DNA of 5,837 nucleotides. Origin: an uncultured Lacinutrix sp. Its GTDB lineage: Bacteria > Bacteroidota > Bacteroidia > Flavobacteriales > Flavobacteriaceae. The notes under the pieces are model-generated. The model worked only from the letters and a program-made list of their open reading frames with translations. It did not search any database and was not told the origin of the DNA. Below are positions 1 through 4,725 of the stretch, piece after piece. The translations under genes and the position numbers were made by a program. The stretch is from positions 1 to 5,837 of the forward strand of contig CALGIH010000300.1 of NCBI GenBank assembly GCA_937916035.1, written 5' to 3'. Position 1 is the first letter of the stretch. The number at the start of each line of letters is the position of its first letter.

Positions 1-504
1 AACTGTTTCCTTGTTCTCGTCACTCAGCTTAAATTTACTATTGATGATTGATATATCACTAGAAGATAATAAAAACACATTTCCTGAAGTACTTGGATTG
101 TCACTGTCCAATTTAGCAACAAAAACATCTAAGTTGGTGTTTTTTTCTCCTTTATAGGTTTTTATATTTAAAGTCAAACCTATAACATCAACATTACCAA
201 AGGTTAATTTGCTCTCGAATAATTTTTTAAAACTTAAAATGGACGTATTAAGTTCATTGATATTTACTAAAGTGTCTTTTTTATAATCTTGAATGTAAAT
301 ATTTTTTAACTCAACATCTCCATTAAATTGAAGTCCAACTTTGTCTATATTGATATTTGTTCCGAAGTCATTGTTAATACGCTCTGTAGCATACCTTCCC
401 AATCTGTTTTGCACAGCTGGAATAGATAACAGCAACACCAAGATGATGAAAAGAAGCACCAAAATGGCAACTAATTTTAACGCTATTTTTACTGCTTTTT
501 TGAT
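1..504 (-). CDS. tamB: TamB-like translocation/assembly protein, N-terminal part (runs off left edge)
   Basis: TamB is a large inner-membrane-anchored, AsmA-like protein that spans the periplasm and works with an outer-membrane Omp85 partner in envelope biogenesis. The frame is open for 168 codons to the window edge. It starts with a basic stretch (KKAVKIALK), then a hydrophobic segment at about residues 11-27, then IPAVQNRLGRYATERIN and alternating short strands such as INIDKVGLQFNGDVELKN, the usual look of AsmA/TamB N-termini. Full-length family members are well over 1000 residues, so most of the gene lies outside. The start is uncertain: an in-frame TAA lies at 513-511 and no ATG, GTG or TTG precedes the membrane segment. 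ATC at 504-502 gives the expected start, with basic residues before the helix. TTG at 462 or GTG at 459 would cut into the helix. The gene is divergent from tsaD, with a good promoter at 586-556. Family assignment is inference from sequence style. Confidence 0.8.
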   Translation of the reverse strand, partial: MKKAVKIALKLVAILVLLFIILVLLLSIPAVQNRLGRYATERINNDFGTNINIDKVGLQFNGDVELKNIYIQDYKKDTLVNINELNTSILSFKKLFESKLTFGNVDVIGLTLNIKTYKGEKNTNLDVFVAKLDSDNPSTSGNVFLLSSSDISIINSKFKLSDENKETV

Positions 505-555
505 ATGCTCTTAAAGGTATAAAATTAATGCAAAAAATCTAATAATTGCAGGTAT

Positions 556-586
556 CAAACGTATCAATTTAAATACGCGAAATCAA
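556..586 (-). promoter_or_regulatory. Bacteroidota-type promoter for the leftward tamB gene
   Basis: Read on the minus strand, TTG (586-584) is followed by a 20-base spacer and TACGTTTG (563-556). This matches the Bacteroidota housekeeping pattern of TTG, about 17-23 bases, TAnnTTTG exactly. Transcription would begin near base 550 and give a leader of roughly 45 bases before the proposed ATC start at 504. For tsaD on the other strand no equally good promoter is visible in 505-691. The best match, TTTCTTTG at 608-615, has one mismatch and no TTG at the right distance. Confidence 0.6.
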
Positions 587-691
587 GGCTGACAATTATT
601 TTTTTTATTTCTTTGTATTTACGTTAATTATTGAATAATCGACGTCTTACAGCACAACAAATAAAACAAATATTGTGCCTAAATTATAATA

Positions 692-1714
692 ATGAGTTCA
701 CAAAATATTTACGTTCTAGGAATTGAGTCATCATGCGATGATACAGCAGCTTCGGTAATTCACAACGGAAAGAATTTGAGCAATGTTGTGGCAAGTCAAA
801 AAATACATGAAGCATATGGTGGTGTTGTACCTGAGTTGGCTTCAAGAGCACATCAGCAAAATATTGTTCCAGTAGTGCAACAAGCATTGGATAAAGCCAA
901 TATTACCAAAGAACAATTGAGTGCGGTTGCTTTTACTAGAGGTCCTGGCTTAATGGGTTCGCTTCTTGTTGGTACGTCTTTTGCAAAATCGTTGGCTTAT
1001 GGACTTAATATTCCTCTAATTGAAGTGAATCACATGCAAGCTCATATTTTAGCACACTTTATTGAAGAAGAAAATTTTGATAAGCCAAGCTTTCCTTTTT
1101 TGGCAATGACCATTTCTGGAGGACATACGCAGATTGTTAGAGTGGATAATTATTTTGAAATGGAAGTAATAGGTGAAACTATTGATGATGCCGTTGGTGA
1201 AGCTTATGATAAATCAGGAAAAACATTAGGTTTAGGTTATCCTGCTGGACCAGAAATTGATAACCGCGCACAACTTGGTAACCCAAAGGCATTTCAGTTT
1301 ACTAAACCAAAAGTTGATGGTTTAAACTTTAGTTTTTCAGGGTTGAAGACAGCTGTTCTTTACTTTGTACAAAGAGAAACTAAAAAGAATCCTGATTTTG
1401 TAAAAGAGAATCTCAATGACATTTGTGCTTCATTACAATACACTATTATTGGTATATTAATAGATAAACTTAAGCTTGCTACCAAACAAACTGGAATTAA
1501 ACAAATTGCTATTGGTGGAGGTGTTTCTGCCAATTCGGGAATACGAGCTGCATTGATGGCTGGAGAAAAAAAGTTTGGTTGGAAAACCTTTGTGCCAAAG
1601 TTTGAATACACTACCGACAATGCTGCAATGATTGCTATTGTTGGATATTTAAAGTTTTTAGAAGGTGATTTTGCTGATCAGGATGTAACAGCATCTGCGA
1701 GATTGAAGATATAA
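692..1714 (+). CDS. tsaD: tRNA N6-adenosine threonylcarbamoyltransferase TsaD
   Basis: TsaD transfers the threonylcarbamoyl group from threonylcarbamoyl-AMP (made by TsaC/TsaB-type partners) to A37 of tRNAs that read ANN codons, forming t6A. It acts in the cytoplasm with TsaB and TsaE and is essential in most bacteria. The 340 residues match the family's length. Visible landmarks are the N-terminal GIESSCDDT (residues 10-18), GGVVPELASR (43-52), the metal-binding NHMQAH with His114 and His118, the ASKHA nucleotide-binding SGGHT (142-146), DDAVGEAYDK (165-174), FSFSGLKTAV (213-222), IGGGVSANSG (274-283) and the third metal ligand in TDNAAM (Asp309). ATG at 692 puts GIESSCDDT at the usual distance from the start. 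It is divergent from tamB and followed by a 148-base gap. Nothing is missing from the active site. Confidence 0.98.
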   Translation: MSSQNIYVLGIESSCDDTAASVIHNGKNLSNVVASQKIHEAYGGVVPELASRAHQQNIVPVVQQALDKANITKEQLSAVAFTRGPGLMGSLLVGTSFAKSLAYGLNIPLIEVNHMQAHILAHFIEEENFDKPSFPFLAMTISGGHTQIVRVDNYFEMEVIGETIDDAVGEAYDKSGKTLGLGYPAGPEIDNRAQLGNPKAFQFTKPKVDGLNFSFSGLKTAVLYFVQRETKKNPDFVKENLNDICASLQYTIIGILIDKLKLATKQTGIKQIAIGGGVSANSGIRAALMAGEKKFGWKTFVPKFEYTTDNAAMIAIVGYLKFLEGDFADQDVTASARLKI

Positions 1715-1744
1715 AAATAGAGTGAAATGTGTTTTAATAAAAAG

Positions 1745-1765
1745 ATTCCTAATTAAGTTGGGAGT
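1745..1765 (+). other. Possible short RNA hairpin after tsaD
   Basis: ATTCCTAA (1745-1752) can pair with TTGGGAGT (1758-1765) around a 5-base loop, giving eight pairs of which two are G-U. No T-run follows, so it is not a classic intrinsic terminator. It could be a weak 3' end of tsaD mRNA or chance. The rest of the 1715-1862 gap shows no convincing promoter; TAGCTTTA at 1813-1820 resembles a -7 element, but the nearest TTG is 26 bases upstream, too far. Confidence 0.2.
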
Positions 1766-1862
1766 GCATTGTTAAAATTTATGTTGATAACCTTACAGTT
1801 CATTCTCCTATATAGCTTTAAATTTTAGTTTCTTGCCAATTATAATAATCAAACAACATTTT

Positions 1863-2501
1863 ATGCAAAAGGTCGCCGTACTAATTCTTCTATTTTCTTT
1901 ATCATTTTCTGTTTCTGCTCAAAAAAAGTTTCCAAAAGAATTAGATTCTGTCACGACTGTTGAAAAAGCGCAACGTTTTATAAATTCAAAAAATGGACGA
2001 AAAGACAAAATCATCCCCTTTAACGAAGAAAAACATAAAACAAGGCTTTTAGAAGAACTATTAAAACTTCCAAATGGCGGACATAAAGTATTGAGAAAAG
2101 AAGGCGAAAACATTCATTATAAAGTTCTAGAAAAAAATGAAATTATTTACTATCGCGTAAGCTATATCATGCTTGATGGCAAAGAATTCTCAATAAGTAG
2201 TATTGAAAAATTACGACCACAAATTATAGCAAAACACAGACTTGGTATTCTTTTTAAAGATTTGGCTACACAATATTCTATGGATAAAAATAAAACTCGT
2301 GGTGGTGATTCTGGCTGGTTTACTTTTGGCGACATGCTTCCTGAATTTGAACAACATGTCATGAATGATAGTCATCAGGTAAATGATATTTTTACGGTAA
2401 ATGTTGAGTCTAACCAATGGTCTTATGTTGTAAAGAAAACACATGACAAAAAAAGCATCCCAGAAATAAAAGTCCTTAAAGTTGTTGAAAGCACTAGATA
2501 A
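1863..2501 (+). CDS. Secreted parvulin-like (PpiC-type) protein lacking both conserved histidines
   Basis: Parvulins catalyse cis-trans isomerisation of prolyl bonds and often assist folding of exported proteins. ATG at 1863 is preferred over the in-frame TTG at 1833 because it starts a clean signal peptide (MQKVAVLILLFSLSFSVSA, cleavage likely before Gln20), so the product should be periplasmic or envelope-associated. Residues 20-95 are charged and of unknown role. The parvulin domain covers about 96-208: FKDLATQYSMD (131-141), RGGDSGWFTFGDMLPEFE (146-163), then DIFTVNV and WSYVVKKTHDKK. The two active-site histidine positions carry tyrosine: SHIL is RVSYIM here (Tyr101), and the C-terminal YHI-type motif is SYVV (Tyr188). 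Asp141 and GGD remain. Isomerase activity is therefore doubtful and a binding/chaperone role is possible. The stop overlaps the rsmE start by one base (TAATG), which implies co-transcription and probable translational coupling. The fold call is firm; the activity is not. Confidence 0.85.
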   Translation: MQKVAVLILLFSLSFSVSAQKKFPKELDSVTTVEKAQRFINSKNGRKDKIIPFNEEKHKTRLLEELLKLPNGGHKVLRKEGENIHYKVLEKNEIIYYRVSYIMLDGKEFSISSIEKLRPQIIAKHRLGILFKDLATQYSMDKNKTRGGDSGWFTFGDMLPEFEQHVMNDSHQVNDIFTVNVESNQWSYVVKKTHDKKSIPEIKVLKVVESTR

Positions 2502-3208
2502 TGCAGTTATTTTATAATCCAGACATACAAGAAATTACTACGACTTTCACCTTTAACAAAGAAGAAAGCAAGCACATTGTAAAGGTGTTGCGTAAATCTG
2601 TTGGTGATGTTTTACAAATTACAAACGGAAAAGGGTGGCTTTTTGATGCTGAAATCACCGTTGCAGATATTAAAAAATGTCAGGCAAACATTGGTAATAC
2701 AGCTAAGCAACCAAAAAAAGATTATAAATTGCACCTTTTAGTGGCTCCAACAAAAATGACCGATCGCTTTGAATGGTTTCTAGAAAAAGCTACTGAAATT
2801 GGCATAGACACCATCACTCCTATTCTGTGTGATCATAGTGAACGAAAAGTAATTAAACTAGATCGTTTTGAGAAGATTTTACAATCTGCAATGAAACAAT
2901 CCTTGCAATGTTATTTACCTGCCATCAATGAATTAACGTCTTTTAATTCCTTTATCAATCAAGATTTTCAAGGTCAATTGTTTATAGCCCATTGTGAAGA
3001 CACAGATAGAAAATCATTGAAAGCCCAACTTCAACCAAATAAGGATATTACCATATTAATTGGACCTGAAGGCGATTTTAGTGTTAAAGAAATTGAAACA
3101 GCTTTGCTACATAACTTTATTCCTGTAACTTTGGGTAAGACAAGATTGCGAACTGAAACTGCTGCTGTTGTGGCTTGTCATAGTGTCGCTTTTATTAATC
3201 AAGAATAA
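2501..3208 (+). CDS. rsmE: 16S rRNA (uracil(1498)-N(3))-methyltransferase RsmE
   Basis: RsmE methylates N3 of U1498 in 16S rRNA, near the decoding site of the small subunit, using S-adenosylmethionine. The 235 residues fit the family. An N-terminal PUA-like RNA-binding domain (about 1-70) contains HIVKVLRKSVGDVLQITNGK (25-44). The SPOUT methyltransferase domain follows, with APTKMTDRFEWFLEKATEIG (82-101), the SAM-binding ILIGPEGDFSVKE (185-197), and the knot motif LGKTRLRTETAAV (211-223). Around 130-140 the sequence reads AMKQSLQCYLP where E. coli-type enzymes have an EQ..R motif; from memory, Bacteroidota members commonly have an MKQSL form, so this is probably lineage-specific. Its ATG shares one base with the parvulin stop, so the two are almost certainly translated from one mRNA. 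A purine-rich repeat begins just after the stop. Confidence 0.95.
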   Translation: MQLFYNPDIQEITTTFTFNKEESKHIVKVLRKSVGDVLQITNGKGWLFDAEITVADIKKCQANIGNTAKQPKKDYKLHLLVAPTKMTDRFEWFLEKATEIGIDTITPILCDHSERKVIKLDRFEKILQSAMKQSLQCYLPAINELTSFNSFINQDFQGQLFIAHCEDTDRKSLKAQLQPNKDITILIGPEGDFSVKEIETALLHNFIPVTLGKTRLRTETAAVVACHSVAFINQE

Positions 3209-3210
3209 AG

Positions 3211-3232
3211 AAAAAAGATTAAAGAATATAGA
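3211..3232 (+). repeat. Post-gene purine-rich repeat, copy A
   Basis: This 22-base stretch begins two bases after the rsmE stop. It matches 3921-3942, which begins immediately after the DUF4159 stop, at 19 of 22 positions. The shared core is AAGAATATAGA. AATCAAGA at 3197-3204 and its reverse complement TCTTGATT at 3235-3242 flank this copy and could pair around a 30-base loop that includes the rsmE stop, followed by ATTTTTAT. A weak transcript-end structure is possible, but AT-rich chance similarity cannot be excluded. Confidence 0.35.
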
Positions 3233-3278
3233 TCTCTTGATTGAACCATTTTTATATAATTAAGAACAAGATTATTTC

Positions 3279-3920
3279 ATGAAAACATACTTTGCTCTTT
3301 TCTTTTCTCTTTTCTCTTTTGCCTTAATGGCACAAGACGTTGCTATTTTAAAATATAAAGGTGGAGGCGATTGGTACAGCAATCCAACTGCGTTGCCAAA
3401 TTTAATTGCCTATTGCAATGCGAATATAAATACGAAAATGAATCCTAAACCTGAAACGGTTGAATCTGGGAGTATTGATGTTTTCCAGTTTCCATTTTTA
3501 CACATGACAGGACATGGTAATGTGTTTTTTGATGATGACGATGTTGAAAACTTAAATAACTATCTTATTTCTGGCGGTTTTATTCACATTGATGATAATT
3601 ATGGAATGCGACCATACGTAGAGAAAGAGCTTAAAAAAATATTTCCGAATCAAGAATTGGCAGAAATACCAGCCAATCATCCAATATTCAGTATTGCCTA
3701 TAAGTTTACTGATGGGTTACCAAAAATTCATGAACATGATGGACTACCTCCAAAAGCTTTAGGCTTGTTTCATGAAGACCGATTGGTTTTGCTTTTTACA
3801 TTTGAGAGCGATTTAGGCGATGGTTGGGAAGACCCTGAAGTACATAACGATCCAGAAGCTGTAAGAGAAAAAGCACTAAAAATGGGAGCGAATATTATTA
3901 AGTATGCTTTTGAGAATTAG
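3279..3920 (+). CDS. Secreted stand-alone DUF4159-domain protein of unknown function
   Basis: The 213-residue product starts with a clear signal peptide (MKTYFALFFSLFSFALMA, probable cleavage before Gln19), so it should act in the periplasm or at the outer membrane. The remainder looks like DUF4159, a domain I associate with the class I glutamine amidotransferase-like fold. It is also found at the C-terminus of membrane-anchored BatA-type proteins; here it stands alone. Recognisable blocks are FPFLHMTGHGNV (71-82, His79), LISGGFIHIDDNYGM (96-110, with His103, Asp105 and Asp106), NHPIF (133-137), and a C-terminal DLGDGWEDPEVHNDPE (178-193) leading into ALKMGANIIKYAF. The nucleophilic Cys of true amidotransferases is not evident in a typical GxCxG setting, so catalysis is not expected on that model. 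It lies 70 bases after rsmE and 194 before the TrmH-like gene, all co-directional. No specific function can be assigned. Confidence 0.85.
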   Translation: MKTYFALFFSLFSFALMAQDVAILKYKGGGDWYSNPTALPNLIAYCNANINTKMNPKPETVESGSIDVFQFPFLHMTGHGNVFFDDDDVENLNNYLISGGFIHIDDNYGMRPYVEKELKKIFPNQELAEIPANHPIFSIAYKFTDGLPKIHEHDGLPPKALGLFHEDRLVLLFTFESDLGDGWEDPEVHNDPEAVREKALKMGANIIKYAFEN

Positions 3921-3942
3921 TAAAAAGAATCAAGAATATAGA
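3921..3942 (+). repeat. Post-gene purine-rich repeat, copy B
   Basis: This is the second copy of the element at 3211-3232, identical at 19 of 22 positions and again placed directly after a stop codon. The 8-mer AATCAAGA occurs inside it (3928-3935) and again at 3949-3956. The same 8-mer also appears inside rsmE (2957-2964) and the DUF4159 gene (3648-3655), so the short word alone carries little weight; the longer alignment and shared position carry more. Confidence 0.35.
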
Positions 3943-4114
3943 GACAAGAATCAAGACTTAAATAAGTTATAAATGACATTTTTAATAGTTGGTTTTTCCT
4001 CTAATCATTCGACAAACAAAAACAATAGCTTATCCTTTGGCTTTGCAATGTTTAATGATACTAATCATTGTATATCCAGCTAAACAAATCAACGAATAAA
4101 CAACTAAACTGCAT
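3943..4114. other. Spacer before the TrmH-like gene, with a 9-base direct repeat
   Basis: This gap has no convincing gene. CTAATCATT occurs at 4001-4009 and again at 4061-4069, exactly 60 bases apart. ACTTA-AA-TAAGT at 3956-3967 is a tiny palindrome. I find no TAnnTTTG element with a properly spaced TTG, so the promoter of the downstream gene is not identified. A 36-codon ATG frame (3973-4083) is present but has nothing to support it. Confidence 0.3.
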
Positions 4115-4618
4115 TTGCAACTCAACCACTACAATACCAACTTTCAATCAGAAAAATTTCCAATCACAGTAGTTTGTGATAATGTAACCAATGCACCAAA
4201 CCTTGGCAGTTTGTTTAGAATTTGTGATGCTTTTGGTGTAGAAGAACTTATACTTTGTGGCTCACATATTCCATTAGGAAGAAAAATGGCTAAGACTTCG
4301 CGAGCTACTGAAAATGTTGTAAAGCATCAAACTCATGAAGATATTTTGAATGTAGTCACCAAATTAAAAAGCAAAGAACATTTCCTTGTCGCTTTGGAAA
4401 TTACCTCGGAAAGTAAATCCATTCAAAACTTCAACTTTCCAACAAATCAAGCTATCACACTCATAGTTGGTGATGAAAACTTTGGTATTTCAGAAACTGT
4501 TTTAAAACTATGTAATACAGTTGTTCACATTCCAATGTATGGTCAAAACAGTAGCATGAATGTAGTACAAGCTACAAATATTGCGGTTTACGAAATTACT
4601 AAGCAACTTAATGAGTAA
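4115..4618 (+). CDS. TrmH-family (SPOUT) RNA methyltransferase
   Basis: SpoU/TrmH enzymes use S-adenosylmethionine to methylate ribose 2'-OH groups of tRNA or rRNA. The 167 residues carry all three family motifs: motif 1 NAPNLGSLFRICDAFGVEEL (26-45, with Asn29 and catalytic-type Arg35), motif 2 ITLIVGDENFGIS (114-126), and motif 3 HIPMYGQNSSMNVVQAT (138-154, with Ser147 and Asn149) in the trefoil knot that binds SAM. There is no N-terminal substrate-binding domain like that of RlmB, so it is a minimal catalytic domain, as in TrmL-type enzymes; the exact target cannot be read from sequence. An in-frame stop at 4097-4099 leaves no ATG upstream. TTG at 4115 is the best start and gives MQLNHYNTNF, the N-terminus expected for flavobacterial relatives; CTG at 4109 is an alternative. 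The stop is followed at once by an inverted-repeat element. Confidence 0.92.
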   Translation: MQLNHYNTNFQSEKFPITVVCDNVTNAPNLGSLFRICDAFGVEELILCGSHIPLGRKMAKTSRATENVVKHQTHEDILNVVTKLKSKEHFLVALEITSESKSIQNFNFPTNQAITLIVGDENFGISETVLKLCNTVVHIPMYGQNSSMNVVQATNIAVYEITKQLNE

Positions 4619-4704
4619 TATCATAGAGAGGAACATAGCAATCTCATGAACAAATACAATTCAATTTAAAAGATTCCCACAGTCGTTCCTCCTTCGTAAT
4701 GACA
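4619..4704. repeat. Imperfect inverted repeat, REP/MITE-like intergenic element
   Basis: Three blocks on the left pair in order with three on the right: TCAT (4621-4624) with ATGA (4699-4702), GAGGAAC (4628-4634) with GTTCCTC (4685-4691), and AATCT (4640-4644) with AGATT (4671-4675), around a 26-base AT-rich centre. The arms resemble, from memory, a dispersed element in many bacterial genomes whose ends read approximately GTCATTGCGAGGA...GCAATCTC; the right arm, read in reverse, begins TGTCATTACGAAGGAGGAAC. The element nearly fills the 107-base gap and ends 21 bases before the AI-2E start. Transcribed, it could fold into a long interrupted hairpin affecting read-through or mRNA ends. No encoded transposase is present, and copy number cannot be seen here. 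Confidence 0.55.
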
Positions 4705-4725
4705 AATTAATATTATCTTTACTAT

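Noticed and set aside
684..887. Minus-strand 67-codon open frame opposite the tsaD start
   Set aside because: It is antisense to a highly conserved coding region, resembles no known protein and is explained by codon bias of tsaD.
1360..1620. Minus-strand 86-codon open frame inside tsaD
   Set aside because: It is a shadow of the conserved tsaD C-terminal half; its protein has no recognisable domain.
1833..1862. TTG start at 1833 for the parvulin-like protein
   Set aside because: It adds ten residues (PIIIIKQHF and the initiator) before a well-formed signal peptide; ATG at 1863 gives the expected basic-hydrophobic-cleavage layout.
1919..2444. Three minus-strand open frames opposite the parvulin-like gene
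   Set aside because: They overlap one another and a gene with signal peptide and domain motifs on the plus strand; none looks like a real protein.
2890..2925. Possible inactivation of RsmE because AMKQSLQCYLP replaces the E. coli-type EQ..R motif
   Set aside because: The SAM-binding and knot motifs are intact and, as far as I recall, Bacteroidota RsmE proteins commonly have an MKQSL form here, so it is probably lineage variation.
3973..4083. 36-codon ATG frame in the spacer before the TrmH-like gene
   Set aside because: Its composition looks like random AT-rich DNA, there is no ribosome-binding context or family resemblance, and its SNH/TNH motifs come from the 9-base direct repeat.
4714..4721. 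TATCTTTA as a -7 promoter element for the AI-2E gene
   Set aside because: It lies four bases before the ATG, so transcription would begin inside the gene, and it has one mismatch to the consensus.
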